Assembly (NCBI GenBank): GCA_026120035.1
Contig: JALRME010000010.1
Span: forward strand, 372,001-436,000
DNA length: 64,000 bases
Direction: 5' to 3'
DNA from: Coleophoma eucalyptorum
Lineage: Eukaryota; Ascomycota; Leotiomycetes; Helotiales; Dermateaceae
Shown here: piece by piece, positions 48,194-60,337 of the stretch
Layout: every line of letters starts with the position of its first letter
Numbering within the stretch: the stretch's first letter is position 1
Program-made: the position numbers and the translations under genes
The notes under the pieces: generated by a model
Seen by the model: only the letters and a program-made list of their open reading frames with translations
Told to the model about the DNA's origin: nothing
The model's database searches: none

Positions 48194-49810
48194 TTAATAT
48201 ACACCGCGCCTCTTCCCATTTCCCCTCATGCTACCTGTGCCCACGAACTCACCTCGCTGTAAGGTTTGTACTCCAACCCTTGTCTCACCAACCTTTCCAG
48301 CAACACCGAGTATACTCTCTTCAAAAGCTGTAAGGGTATCTGCCAGTTCCTGGATAGGGTTTTCATCTCCGCCGCTTGACCCATTCTTCCTGGCAACCAT
48401 GGCAGTCACTTGTTGGGCGCTGTAAGCTTCGACTCCTCGCAAGTGCATCTCAATCTCGCCGATGTTCTTCTCGTATCGCTCTAGAGTGGCTCTCAGTTCA
48501 TCTGCTGTCCTCGAGAAGAAACCAACCAGGTCTTGAGCCTCGCCGTTAGTTTGGCCACGTGAGTCGTTGCTTGTAGATTTGCCAGACCATATTCCTGTGT
48601 TGTGGTATTGTGGAGGAAGCTTCAGATTGTCGACAACTCGGAAACTAAGCTTAGCAGCTTCAGCATCAGACTTGATAAGGTTGCGAACCATGACAATGGC
48701 TTCGGCATCCGATTCTAAGGCATCTTGAACACCATTCATCTTCCGTTTGCAGAAGTCAACATCAGGTGCAACTCCAGCTAATTGCTCGCCGTGTGAGGGC
48801 ATGATCGAGGCGCACTGGCTCATGAGAGCCATTTGTTTCTGAATCTGCTCATCTGCCGCCTTTATCTGATTTTGAAGATCCTCGTGTAGGTCATTGTATC
48901 GAGTCGTTGTACGGAGATTGGAAATATCGATGCGTACACCAGGCACAGTCTGGTTCTGGTTGAGTGTGCTTCCAAGCATGCCGGTACCTTGCTGCTGGTT
49001 TTGATTTGTAGAACCAAAGAGACTATTTTGGGGTTGGGTTTGTTGGGGTTGGTTATTGTTTAGACCACCACTATGAATATATTAGTCTGTATCGCAAAAG
49101 TTCTTATGAAATACTTACAACATGGAGCCTGCAGGCTTGGCTTGACTTTGTCCAAAGAGACCTCCACCGCTTGCTTGAGTCTGCGCTGGCTGACTTGCAT
49201 TGAATAACGAGTTCGTTTGAGGTTGGGTTGCTGCTGCGGAACCAAAAAGACCTCCAGTCTGAGGCTGTGATGTAGCTGTACTTGAACCGAATAGACCTCC
49301 AGCTGGTTGAGAAGGTGCCGCAGATGAGCCAAAGAGCCCTCCCGTTGCAGGTTGTGAAGTCGCAGTGGTGGAACCGAACAATCCCCCGGATGGCTGCGAC
49401 GTAGCAGTACTCGAACCAAGTACTCCTCCACTCGCAGATGCTGCGGGAGTCGACCCAAAGAGACCTCCAGTAGCTGGTGCAGCAGGTGTTGTTGATCCAA
49501 ATAGACCCCCGCTTGCTGTACTCGCCGGCGCAGCGCCAAATAGACCTCCAGTGGCAGGCGCTGAGGTCTTCGCTGCTCCAAACAGACCACCCCCCTCCGC
49601 CGGCTTCGCTGCAGCACTTCCAAACATCCCTCCTGTGGCGGGTGCTGCCCCTGAACCACTAGAAACCATGTTAACACTGTCCCAGAGTTTGGCAAACTTG
49701 TCCATCTTGCTGATGATCAAGGATTTAGGGAATACGTACAAGAGAGAATTGGCGGAACTTGTATTAATGCTCAATCCTCCAGGGACACTTGCAGATCGAG
49801 CCAATGCCAT
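48194..49810 (-). CDS. nup49: GLFG nucleoporin Nup49 (Nup58-like)
   Basis: Three exons on the minus strand: 49810-49740, 49658-49119 and 49070-48194, 495 residues. The first join reads SSANSL-FGSGAAPATGGMFG. It replaces a longer unspliced frame and gives the usual short Nup49 start (MALARSAS). About a dozen GLFG/GMFG/SLFG repeats fill residues 25-250. A coiled-coil half follows, starting at VRIDISNLRTTTRYNDLHEDLQ, typical of the Nup49/Nup58 family. The GLFG repeats form the permeability barrier of the nuclear pore, and the helices bind Nsp1 and Nup57 in the central channel. Nup57 is the nearest alternative, but the order and the RIDISNLR segment favour Nup49. It shares a 210 bp divergent promoter with fip1. 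Confidence 0.88.
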
Positions 49811-50020
49811 CAGTGACCAGGCAAACGATTCTGTCAAGTATGTAGGGCGTAGAAGTTGTCTTAGGCAAGCTGCATGATACAATCGATTGCGATCTGGAGA
49901 CGCGACCAAAATATTTTAGCGTGAAAGCTACCCCTGTCGCAAACAGCCTTCCTCCAACGTCAAGGCAGGTGCAGCTCAGTCAAGCCTCGTTCTTAGCCCA
50001 CACACAACAATCTGTTTACA
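49811..50020. promoter_or_regulatory. Bidirectional promoter of nup49 and fip1
   Basis: Only 210 bp separate the two divergent start codons, so both genes must share this promoter and their 5' UTRs must be short. Confidence 0.6.
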
Positions 50021-51077
50021 ATGGACGTCGACGAAGATGATGATTTCTACGATGCGCCGGCAGCCACTGAGGAGCCGAAGCCGGTTGCTAATGTAGTGGA
50101 GCCAGAGGCCAAACCCGAGGAGGACGATGGAGATTTGGAAGAGGGCGAAGAGGAAGAGGATATGGATGAGGATGGAAGTGACTCGGTATGAATTGAAAAA
50201 TACTTGGCTTGGTGATTGCGCTAACATATTTCTAGGATATTGATATCATCACGGAGAGGAAAGATGGCACTAAGGCACCACCACCACCAGCGTATGTTAT
50301 TCTCGAGTTCCTACCTGTCTCTTCTGACCCTTTCCCAGTCAACCTAGATACAACGAGATTCGGAATATCCCTCAAAGAACAACCAATGAACCAGCAGCTA
50401 AGCCGGCCGTTGTGAAGAAAGAGACGCCTTCCAAAAATACTCCAAAAATATCGACGGCAAATCTACCTGGACTCGCGATTTCAAAGATCGATGTTGACGC
50501 CAAGCCGATATATGAACCAGCAGGGAAACCTATCACGCAAGTCGATATCGATGAGGATCTCAACGAAAATGAGAAACCATGGAGGAGACCGGGTACGGAT
50601 ATTAGCGATTACTTCAATTATGGATTCGACGAGTTCACTTGGGCCTTATATGCTAGCAAACAGGAAAATTTGCGCGGTGAATACAGTCAAGACAAGATTG
50701 CGCAGAACAACAAGAAGATGTTTGAGGATATGAACATGATGATGGCAATGGGTGGAATGCCAGGAATGCCAGGTATGCCGGCTGATGCAGCAGGAGGCGC
50801 AATGCCTGGAATGCCAGCAGAGATGCAAGCTATAATGCAGCAGATGATGGCTTCTGGTATGGATCCAAGCCAAATGGATCCTGCAGCTATGTTTGCCGGC
50901 ATGCAAGGTGCTTCCGGAGCCGGTGCGGGAGGTGCCCAGGCAGGAAATCAAGGCCAAGGATTTGGAGGTCAGGGATTTGGTCAGGGTCAAGGTCAAATGG
51001 GTTATGGTTTTGACCAAGGAATGAATGCAAATCGTGGAGGCTTTGGACGAGGCCGTGGCAGAGGAAGGAACTGGTAG
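50021..51077 (+). CDS. fip1: Pre-mRNA polyadenylation factor Fip1
   Basis: Three exons: 50021-50185, 50236-50291 and 50348-51077, 316 residues. The N-terminus is acidic (DVDEDDDFYDAP, then EEGEEEEDMDEDGSD), as in Fip1 of other fungi. The Fip1 motif is clear near residues 148-180: KPWRRPGTDISDYFNYGF, then DEFTWALYA. It binds the rest of the cleavage and polyadenylation factor and tethers poly(A) polymerase in the nucleus. The C-terminal half is Met/Gly/Pro-rich (repeated GMPGMP), then Gln/Gly-rich, ending in an RGRGRGRNW tail. The assignment is secure. Confidence 0.94.
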
Positions 51078-52556
51078 GACTTGAAAAGCGATGGCGCTGG
51101 AATGGTTGCATACATGGAGTCTGGAGTTTGAAAAGCATATGGTCCTATGACCTGGGCTTCAACCCACTGAAAGACCATTTTCGTGGTTGCTGGGATTGAA
51201 ATGCAATCTATTTAAAGCAACAATACGCGGATACCAGAACGTGCTCTATGCCATTTAGCTGTGGCTATAACTTCTTCTTATGATAGCCTGACTGAGCTTG
51301 ACACATTTCAGTTATTTCATCGATTCACTTAACTAAATAAGCAAGTAAAAGGGTCTCGTGACATACTCAACACTCCTCACATTATGTTGAACTTGCTTTT
51401 CTCAGTATGACAATAATTTTACATTAGTTGGCTTAATGTAGGCTTTCAGAACTACCACAAAGCGGCTGAAATGATAAGAACTTCAGATGCTTTCTGCTAT
51501 CATTAAACAATGTTGTGGACCTTCCAAGGACCAGTATTGAGTTCTAAGATTCTCTTTATAAGATTTCAGGTTTTATTTTTTCCTAGAAGATGATTGCAAT
51601 GCTACAATAGTTCCTTATGCTATGTATGAGGCTCTAGAAAGTTTCTAAACCTAGCGCCATATTAGATAATGCGGGTGTTATTAGTATATCACAGCATGTC
51701 AAGGTCTTGCTTTCTGTGACATATATACTCCAAATTGTGGCAGAGATCTAGTTCACTCATGCTATCTAGACCTGTTCCAGCATCAAATATTGCCCTAGTC
51801 AATCTAAAGAAGTTCTCATGTCTTTTCAGTGGTAGATATTCGTGTCACTTATCATCTCCGTTTTTCAAGGCAAGGCAACCCATCATCTACAGCCTAGAAT
51901 AACCGGCAGCTAAGCCCATTATAGATAATCTAAATAGGCACCTTTCAGCCATCAGATATGTCATGACTTCTTGGAAGAGATAGCCTTCAATTATCCAGAC
52001 CATTTTGGTTACTCTGAAGAGGAAGCTGTCAAAAATTTGAGACATTTTTAGTGAACCAGACGCAGAATATTTAGTTTCCAAGACAAAGTTGAGCGTGAAG
52101 AGGATAGAAATTCTGATTACTGTGATTTTCCGAAAGAACTAAGTGATCCTGATATTTGACCCTTTTGACGGACTTAGATAAATACAAGAACTCATCTCAA
52201 ATCAGAGATGTCAATTCCATTCGTGACCACAATTAGCGCTTTAGGTGTCGTGTTAAAGAGTGAAATTTATCCTTCAACGGTACTTTGAACTACCTTTAAT
52301 CATATAGTCTATTTTCAATATAGTGAGAAAAAAACTGGAAACCTACTCTACTCTGCTGTCTTACTCCTAGCACAGCAAACATCATCGACATGCACGACTA
52401 AGTCCTGTCGTCGGCTATTCTACAAGTATAAGGGATTCTTAGCGAGAGCAAGTGCGGCCGCTAGTTTCCTGATCCTAGTTTAAGATATCCCAAATACATG
52501 TATGTACCACAGTCAAGCTCCCTCCCCGCCATCATCACAAACAACAAGCACAAGTC
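51078..52556. other. AT-rich gene-free stretch
   Basis: This 1.48 kb is visibly AT-rich with no frame above about 64 codons. It might be a decayed, RIP-mutated repeat, but no terminal repeat or coding trace can be named by eye. The XAP5 promoter lies at its right end. Confidence 0.45.
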
Positions 52557-53742
52557 ATGGCGTCTAACCCAAGTTCAGGGGCGTCGACACCTAACCCACG
52601 CTTTGCATCGTCAGCCAAAACTGCAGAAGACCTGCTGTCTAAACAGACGGAGGGATTAGTCAACCTCTCAGATTTCCGCAAGAGGCGCGCCGAAGCAATC
52701 GAGCAGAAGGAGCGAGATGCGCACGATTCAGCATTGGGAGGAAGAGGGACACCAGGGAGCGCTACACCAGATGGGTAAGTCCCTCGCACTCTCTCACGCA
52801 TGACCAAGGAGGGTAGCTAATAGTTATAGTACAGAGGATCCACACCCAAGGAACCGGCGCCCAAGAAGAAGAAGCGGAAAGTAGGCACGCCAAAGCTGTC
52901 CTTTGGCGATGATGAAGAAGAAGGCGATGGTGATAACAGTACCGAAGCGACGACGGATTCCGCATCGAATTCGCGATCTAGCACTCCTCTATCGCGCAAG
53001 AAACTCGCGGCGAACTCCTCAGTGGCTGTTGCGCCTAAAGCGCTCACGAAGTCTGCATTGTTACGAGATGCACAAACGCGAGAGACGTTGCGCAAGGAAT
53101 TTCTCGTGATTCAAGAACAGGTTAAAGCTACGGAGATTGCTATCCCATTTGTGTTCTACGATGGTACGAATATACCGGGTGGCGTCTGCCGCATCTCGAA
53201 GGGCGACTTCATATGGGTATTTCTAGATCGGTCACGAAAGGTCGGTGCAGAACTAGGGGTCGGTGAGAAGGCGAACAGTAGAAGAGAATGGGCGAGGATT
53301 GGAGTTGACGATTTGATGATGGTTAGAGGCAGCATCATCATCCCTCATGTGAGCTTCTTATTTCAAGACTTTTAAGATTCTATGTACTAATGGTGAACAG
53401 CACTATGATTTCTATTACTTCATCATGAACCGGAATATAGGACCCAAAAACCGCCTTTTATTCGAATACAGCGCCGAACCACCCAGCAATGCCCCAGCAG
53501 CTGATGTTCCCCTCGAAAAGTACGATCCCCTTGCCCGTCCTACTAAAGCGAAAGTCATCCCGGTTGAAGAACTCGAAGGGGCGCAGGATGATCCTACTTT
53601 CACGAAAGTGGTGGATCGGAGGTGGTATGAGCGTAACAAACATATCTTCCCTGCAAGTGTTTGGCAGGAATTTGATCCGGAGAAGGATTACCAGAATGAG
53701 GTTAAGAGAGATGCTGGTGGAAATGCATTCTTCTTCTCATGA
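52557..53742 (+). CDS. XAP5/FAM50 family nuclear protein
   Basis: Three exons: 52557-52774, 52835-53348 and 53401-53742, 357 residues. The joins restore PDG-GSTPKEP and IIIPH-HYDFYYFI. A basic, low-complexity N-terminus (PKKKKRKVG is an SV40-like nuclear signal) precedes the XAP5 domain in the C-terminal half: EFLVIQEQVKATEIAIPFVF, then YDGTNIPGG, GDFIWVFLDRSRK, IGVDDLMMVRG and HYDFYYFIMNR. XAP5 proteins are nuclear and are linked to splicing and transcription in several eukaryotes. The acceptor of intron 1 (52834) was chosen by phase. The gene is convergent with a small membrane-protein gene. Confidence 0.92.
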
Positions 53743-53864
53743 GAGATCGATTACCCTTTCTGGATAGATGTAGATTTATAACTGCAGGGTTGTGCTACTG
53801 GAAAATGTTAATTAGATACCCAAAAGAATTGAATGGATCTTCATACCAGTCACTTCATGCAGTT

Positions 53865-54299
53865 TCAACCTCTAGCCCAGCTAGCAACAGCCAGACCCGC
53901 ACCAATAACCAACCAGCCCGGCCAGAAAACCAGGAGTATCACGCTATTTCCACCAGCACCTAGTACAAATACCATGAATTCGAAGAACAGCTTCCTCCTC
54001 AACGGCTCGGCTTTCTTCCACCCAAAGCTAGCCAAACCCTTCCCCGTACGAGCACCAAGCTTGCTAGCATAAACAGCCTGGATGAGAAGAACCTGTGTGG
54101 CGTAGAGTGAATTCTGCAACAGTAGAATCGACAGGAAATATGTACGCAGCAGGAGGAAGAGCGTTGTGGTGCTGATAAGGCGTTGCAGTTGTGCAAGCGA
54201 ATGGGTGAGGGCTGGAGCCAGGATGATATTGATGTTGTGAGTTTTGTTACCTGCCGAGAGGACTCGGTGAGGTTTCTGAGTTGGCACGAGCATCGTCAT
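53865..54299 (-). CDS. Small fungal membrane protein, family not recognised
   Basis: Single exon, 144 residues. Two hydrophobic regions are visible: TTTLFLLLRTYFLSILLLQN (about residues 45-64) and a longer C-terminal one, FMVFVLGAGGNSVILLVFW then PGWLVIGAGLAVASW. Basic residues lie between them (KLGARTGKGLASFGWKKAEPLRRK). The frame is clean and composition is protein-like, and I believe similar proteins occur in other fungi, but I cannot name them. It is convergent with the XAP5 gene, 122 bp apart. Confidence 0.65.
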   Translation of the reverse strand: MTMLVPTQKPHRVLSAGNKTHNINIILAPALTHSLAQLQRLISTTTLFLLLRTYFLSILLLQNSLYATQVLLIQAVYASKLGARTGKGLASFGWKKAEPLRRKLFFEFMVFVLGAGGNSVILLVFWPGWLVIGAGLAVASWARG

Positions 54300-55401
54300 T
54301 GTTGAGATTTGCTTCTCGGCCTTGTCTTAAATTCTGTTTCTTTCACGGCTTTGATTGTGTACGTCTTGATTATATCTTTGTTTCGGAGATGGAAGTGCTG
54401 GAAATTTCTATGGGTGGAGACTTTGGTACGTATTTGGCTTAGAGACAACAAATCGTAGAAGAGGAACGAAGGTAGGTGAATGCGATGCTTCTCTCTTGCA
54501 CAGCAGAACAAAGACACAGGATGAAGGTATTCAGAAGGGAGGAGAGGGCTGGGGAGTCTTCGTCGGATGCGCCTTTATCTACTTCCATAGTGGGGTCTTC
54601 CTCAGATACGTGGCGGGGTTGTAGTCGGATCACGAACGCTTCTGGGACCCTTGGAAACACGACCTTCGGGCCAGGCTATGCTTCGCTCAATTAAGGCTGC
54701 GGGCCGGGAGACGGATCAGATCATATCATGTCTATCTTGAGACCCAGTCACAACTTCTGGACCTTCAACATTGTGGAGCTTGTCTGTGTGAAACGGTGAC
54801 CGCGCGAAAAGACTGCAACTTTGCAGAAGTCCCAAGACCATTAGGCATGACAAGTACCGGAATATTCTAAGATGTAGATGAATGCATGCAGCACCGAAGC
54901 AAGTAGATGCACAAAACCAAGCCGTTCATTCGCCATTTGGTTGTGCTAGAAGGCGAGGTTACTGCGAACTATGAATCGCGCAGATGGTCGTGGGGTGAGA
55001 AGCTCCCTACATTGGCTGTCGCTTAGCGCGGAGTTTGTAGAGAGTAGAGGGGGGCGGCAAGGATGGGAGGGACGAAGTGCAGTTTCCTGGCAACTTACAT
55101 CCTGCAGAGGGACCATGTGTGTAAATTATGAAGGCCACGGTGAGCTGTTTGCTACTGCACTTAGAATTGTAGGATCTCGTGAGACAATGAGAGATAAGGT
55201 ATTGCATAGCAATGTGTGACACCGCCTGAATAATCACTACTGGCCTCGTGCTACAGAGTTTCCAGTAAGATTTAGGTCTCGAGCCAAATTTGAACGTGTG
55301 CGGCATCCTGCATGTTGCAGTCTTCTCCGAGAACGTGATTTGTGCCGAAGCTATTCTCATCTTTTCGGGTATGTGTTTGCGCTGGTGCTTTCCCAACTGT
55401 C
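54300..55401. other. Intergenic
   Basis: Promoter of the small membrane protein and the 3' flank of the TTC1-like gene. Open frames on both strands (73-132 codons) show no family features. No repeat or RNA gene seen. Confidence 0.45.
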
Positions 55402-56349
55402 TCATGAAGGACCTCCCTGGTTGAAGTTCATACTGTATCCTCCCGTGTTCTCATCCTTAACCATATTGAAATTGTCCGTTGAAAGACCAAAAGGCTTAAG
55501 AATACCGTTTCCAAGCTGGAGTTTAATTAGCAATCGACTAATCCAAGTGATCTAAGCACATACTTCCTTGAGCTTTCCCATCATATCGCCCATCTCCTTC
55601 TCTTGAGCAGCTTTTGTCCTCGGGGGTAGCTTAAGCAGTTGCTGTCGCACAAGTTTTCGATCCGCAGCAGAGAGATTGTCCATCTTCTCGAGGATCTTAT
55701 AATCTGGACGAGATCAGTACCCATTCACCAATACCACTTTGACCGAATGTACCTTCTTCAGCGCCGGACAATGAAGCCCAGCCACCTTGCTCACTCCTAG
55801 CCCGAGCTCTTCTCAATAAAGCTTTTGCTCTTATTCGCTCAATATCCTTTTCCCTCTGCCCCTTCACACTTACATCCTCCGCCTTGGCTGCACCAGCACT
55901 GACTATCTCTTCATCAGCCTCTTCCTCCTCCTGTAACTTCTCTTCCTCTCCCCCCTTCTCCTTCAGTTTATCCAAGCCATCTATAGCTGCAGTAGCTGCC
56001 TTAATTGCCTCTTTCCAGTCTTCTAACTTTAGGTGGCAAGCTGCGACATTGCTCTTGAGAACAGCAATCTCGTAATCTAGGTAATTCGGACATGTCGAGA
56101 GAGCTTCACCGTAAGCATCAATAGCATCTTTGTATTCAGACTTTGCGAACAGCTCATTCGCAGAAGTCTTTTGTGCATTCGATTCTGAAAGGCGAGACTG
56201 CAAAATCAAATTAGCTCAGTGAAGCATCCAGCAATTCCAATAGAGCTTACAGCTTCTTCCTCTGGCGAGAACTTTATGATCTCTACCGGCTCTGCATCTT
56301 CCTTTGGTGATCGAGGTTTGCGCTCGAATCTTTCTGTGCGACTGGTCAT
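55402..56349 (-). CDS. TTC1-like tetratricopeptide repeat protein
   Basis: Four exons on the minus strand: 56349-56251, 56197-55753, 55703-55564 and 55515-55402, 265 residues, all in phase. The joins read [26 protein letters not shown] and [17 protein letters not shown] helices begin at [21 protein letters not shown] and continue through [23 protein letters not shown] Glu-rich insertion (EEEEADEE) splits the repeats, then [17 protein letters not shown]. The C-terminal segment [18 protein letters not shown] is the typical TTC1 ending. TPR proteins of this type act as chaperone adaptors. It shares a 170 bp divergent promoter with the HAD gene. Confidence 0.88.
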
Positions 56350-56519
56350 TATGAGGGTGAAGAAGCAAGCACAAGAAACGGTGACGCGAACGCGCTTGAG
56401 AAACTTGGAATTTTGCGGTGTAATTCCAGGACCCCTCCAATGTACCCCGCATTACTATTATCTCCTTTTCCCTCCACAATCCGCGAACAATCAAACTCAG
56501 GACACGAACAAAGCCAAAC
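56350..56519. promoter_or_regulatory. Bidirectional promoter of the TTC1-like and HAD genes
   Basis: 170 bp between divergent start codons, so both genes must use this one short promoter. Confidence 0.55.
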
Positions 56520-57393
56520 ATGGCACCTAAAACGGAGTAAGTAATCTAACTTCACTTCAGAGCTAGAGTTCTACTGACAAAACTTTAGCTTCCCCCCAAT
56601 CAGAGCATGTCTCTTCGACATGGATGGACTACTACTTGACTCAGAAGACAAGTACACCATCTGCACCAACCTCATGCTCGCAAAGTACGACAGACCTCCA
56701 ATGCCATGGTCAATCAAAGCGCAGCTCCAAGGACGCCCGGGACCAGCAGCGGGCGCGATATTCCAAGCATGGGCGCAACTGCCCATCCCGCTCGATGAAT
56801 ACTATGAGCAACTAAAGGTGCTACAGAAAGAGCACTTCCCGCAGAGCCAGCCACTGCCCGGCGTGGAGAAGCTGATGACAGACCTGAGCACTGCAAAGGC
56901 GACCTCCGGAGAGAAGATACATATCGCGTTGGCGACAAGTAGCCATGCCGAGAATTTCAATATGAAGACGGGCCATTTGACCAATTTGTTCGAGGTGTTC
57001 ACACCGGAGCGGAGGGTCTTGGGGGATGATACTCGCATAGGCAAAGGAAGGGGAAAGCCTGCACCCGATATTTATCTCTTAGCTTTGAAGACAATCAATG
57101 ATAGTCTGGCACCGGGAGAGAAGGAGGTCACGCTTGAAGAGTGTCTGGTATTTGAGGACAGTGTTCCTGGTGTTGAGGCTGGAAGGCGTGCTGGCATGAG
57201 AGTCATATGGTGTCCGCATCCTGAACTTCTTGGGGAGTACAAGGGGCGAGAGGAGCTGGTCCTGGCTGGCGCTACTGGTGAAGGAGGAACGGAGGCTGAG
57301 GATGGCAAGATTGGTGAGGTTGGTGATGGTTGGTCTCAGTATTTACAGACTCTTGAGAACTTTCCGTATGAGAAGTATGGAATAGCTGTTTAG
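56520..57393 (+). CDS. HAD phosphatase, pseudouridine-5'-phosphatase-like
   Basis: Two exons, 56520-56536 (17 nt) and 56589-57393, 273 residues. The first exon encodes only MAPKT and part of Asp, joined to DFPPIRACLFDMDGLLLDSED. HAD motifs are complete: motif I DMDGLLLDSE (about residue 17), motif II IALATSS (about residue 120), the motif III Lys in GKGRGKPAPDIYLLAL, and motif IV VFEDSVPGVEAG. The cap helix pattern (class I, alpha cap) resembles HDHD1, which dephosphorylates pseudouridine-5'-phosphate, and yeast Gpp/Dog-type sugar phosphatases. A substrate cannot be fixed from sequence. Confidence 0.9.
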
Positions 57394-57532
57394 ATCTCAT
57401 AGACATCCCAAAAGCTAGAAAATAATCATATATAATCATCAGACATCTATCTCTCTGCTTTAATTACTGCTATGCATCTAAACAACCAAGTCTCTATGCA
57501 ATACGTACGTGGTATAATACAATCCAATGCAA

Positions 57533-60097
57533 TCACAAATGCGCCCTCGTCTTCAACGCTCTTCTCTTTCTCTTTGCCCTCTTCTTTTCTTCGTCACTAA
57601 TTTCAACATTTGTCTCTCCGCCCTTAGCTTGTGCTTCATATAGCCCTTTTCCTATGCTATCAGTCAACCTCAGCACTCTCGTGCTGACTGTAGCACCGTC
57701 TCTTCTGTTTTTCCCTTCCCTTCTGCTCTGAGCAATCTTCTCAATAAAGTCCCACAATCTCCCTGAAGATTCCACATATCCTGTTTGTGAATTTCGATGC
57801 GGTTTCCATTCTGGTGAAAGTCGAAGAACTGGCTGGACTTTTGGGTCACGGGACTTCACTGTTTGTAGGATGCCCTCTTCCTCGAAACGTTGATAAGCAT
57901 TCTTCAATGTTTCCTTATTAACAGCTTCAAAATAGGAGAGGTCCCCTTGGTGATAAAGAGTTTTTCCAAGCTGCATAAAGTCAGATACCATATCTTCATC
58001 AGTCGGAAGCTACATACCACTTGAGCACTATCTTGTGTTTTCTTGACGTCCAGCCATGCCTCTCCCTGAAAGCCAAGAGGTGGTGTAAGACCCATCAACG
58101 AGACGGCACCAAGCCAGCTGGCTTCAATGAAAGGCCAAATCAAGAAGCAGTAGAAATCATAGTTCTCCCGTCCTGCAGCTCGCTCTAAATCGGTCAGACC
58201 CACTGCTGTGATGTCTCCATTTGGGTCGCGAATGAGCTCGATAATATTATCTACCTCAAGTCCTCGCAATGTATTGTCCAAATTTATAGCCAATCCTTCT
58301 GTGGGGTAGATGAATTCTCCTCTGAAGAGTTGTGACAAGAACTGTACTTGATCACGTAGTTCGACGTAAGAAATCCGCTGATTATCTGGCCCACCTCCAC
58401 GTTTTACCCTAATGTACAAGCTTGCACTTACAAGGGCCTCTGAAATAAAGAGATGTATGGTCATGTTTCGATAGAAGGACAGTTGAAATCTATCAACGGC
58501 GTAGTATGTTTCCTCAGGAAGTCCACTGACGATGCCAACCAGGTCCTTTCCAAGAACCTCGAGGCCACGATTTACCACAATGGATGTTGGCGCGTTGCCA
58601 AAATGTGCAACTCTACCTCCTTTGGCTCTGACACGATCGCTGAGCCACTCGACTCTTCGGATTAGCTCGTCCTTGCCAACACCTCGTCCTCTTAGTGTCA
58701 GCAAAACGGTTCCAATTAGAGCAGTGGGCATAACGACCGATACCGCATTGATATCCGATAAGACTTTGTAACCTAAGGTGCGTAGTAGCTTCTGACGATT
58801 GGCAGGATTCTGGTAAACCTTCAAGTCTAATTCTTTCGGTATGCCAGTCAGTTTTAGTTGATAATCCTGCAAGTATCCTTTCAACGAGTAAGGTTGGTGA
58901 AATCGCACGTCTACTCTCCCAAGTTTGAGTGAGAGCACCGACGAAGCAGACAAGAAGTCGGCCAAGTTCTCCTTCTTCTTCGGAACACCCAGTAGCTCGT
59001 CCACATAGCCCTCAGTTTCGATGACTTTGTCGTACTGGGTACTGACAGGGCAGATGATGGCATCTTCGACTCTTCCAGATAAAATGCTGTCCAGAATAAA
59101 ATTGAGAATACCGAATTTCGGGGGTAAGAGTTTCCCAGTCCTCGATCGCCCTCCTTCTATAAAGCACTCAAAATTATAGCCGCCTTGCAGCAGGGTGTCT
59201 ATGTATGATTGTACAAGTGTAGTGTATAGCACGTCGTCTCCAAAACTTCGTCGAATATACATGGCGCCTATTCAAGTCAGTATGAGTCTCTAAAATCAGA
59301 AAAGGTACATACCAGCATGTTGTAAGAAGCTGCCCACCACAGGAAAGTTCAAGTTATCTCCAGCCACAACAACTGGTAAAGCCAGACCCAAACGATAGCA
59401 GATAAGTTGTAAGGAAACGTAATCAACATGCGATCGATGACAAGGAAGGAATATGATACTCTGTTTGTTCTTCTCGGCCTGCAGTGCAACATTCCGTAAT
59501 CTTAGAACCTCTTCACTGGAAACGTGGATGCCTATAAGAGTTAGAACTTCTTTAACACATTTATATGAGTGTCCTACCTTGATGATATGCTCTGGTTAAG
59601 AGCTGTGTAACCAGGTAATAAGCACCACGGATAAACGGCCTGCTTTCAAATTTACATATCATACCATCTGTCAATTTCTCACAGACTTGATTCAGGCTGT
59701 ACTCGATAGTCTGCTTCCTCGTCAATCGCTTGCTCATGTATAATGGGTCCTCCTTCTTCAGTAATCCATCTTCCTCCTCTTTCTCAATCCGCTTCTCGGC
59801 CAGTTCTGTTATTCGTCTTTGTAGAATCGGCGTCGACAGAACTGCTGCAGTCATGTTTTCCGAGAAGCCTGGGTAGAAGATTGGCTGGCCAACAACACGA
59901 TCGTATGCTCTCCAACCAGTCCCAGAAACATGCAAGCTGACCTCCCTCAAGAACTCCAACGGGTTGCTCCTGAACTTCGCCATGTTCTCCACCAGGTTCC
60001 TCTCGCCCGCAGCGTCATCCTCAACATAGCCCGTTGGATGAAGGGTGACCTGGTCACCAAGGATCTCCAGATCTGGAGCAGATGGTCGGTCTCCCAT
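57533..60097 (-). CDS. PlsB/DHAPAT-type glycerol-3-phosphate or DHAP acyltransferase with a PTS1-like end
   Basis: Four exons on the minus strand: 60097-59578, 59531-59313, 59267-58018 and 57970-57533, 808 residues. Acyltransferase motif I is CHRSHVDYVSL (about residue 205, the His and Asp of HxxxxD), with FIEGGRSRTGKLLPPK (about 281) as motif III. VSTQYDKVIET and further family blocks (LKLGRVDVRFHQPYS) follow. PlsB-like enzymes make lysophosphatidate from acyl-CoA; the animal relative DHAPAT works in peroxisomes. The protein ends in ...KTRAHL, a tripeptide that fits the PTS1 pattern, which favours a peroxisomal DHAPAT role. It is divergent from pop4, 240 bp apart. Confidence 0.93.
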
Positions 60098-60337
60098 TGT
60101 GCTTTTGCTATCGCATCGAAGTCATGATATTCCGAAAGGAGGTGTGGAATGGATGTTGATATAATCCCATCACATGCCGTTACAGGGCTCAGAATGCGGG
60201 GATCTGTGCCGAGGGAGCTAGGAGAAACCTTGTTCCTCAACCCCTGCTCAAAATTATGTCTTCTTGCATTGTATCTGAAGCTTATCACTAGAAGTTCTCT
60301 CCAAATCTAGAAAACAAGTCACTGCCAAAGCTTCAAA

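Noticed and set aside
49671..49909. Longer Nup49 start (264-residue unspliced frame)
   Set aside because: A GTACGT donor and a TTTCTAG acceptor give SSANSL-FGSGAAPA and a typical short start at 49810.
60098..60288. Upstream extension of the acyltransferase from the overlapping 113-codon frame
   Set aside because: It lies in a different frame with no splice site linking it and no family similarity.
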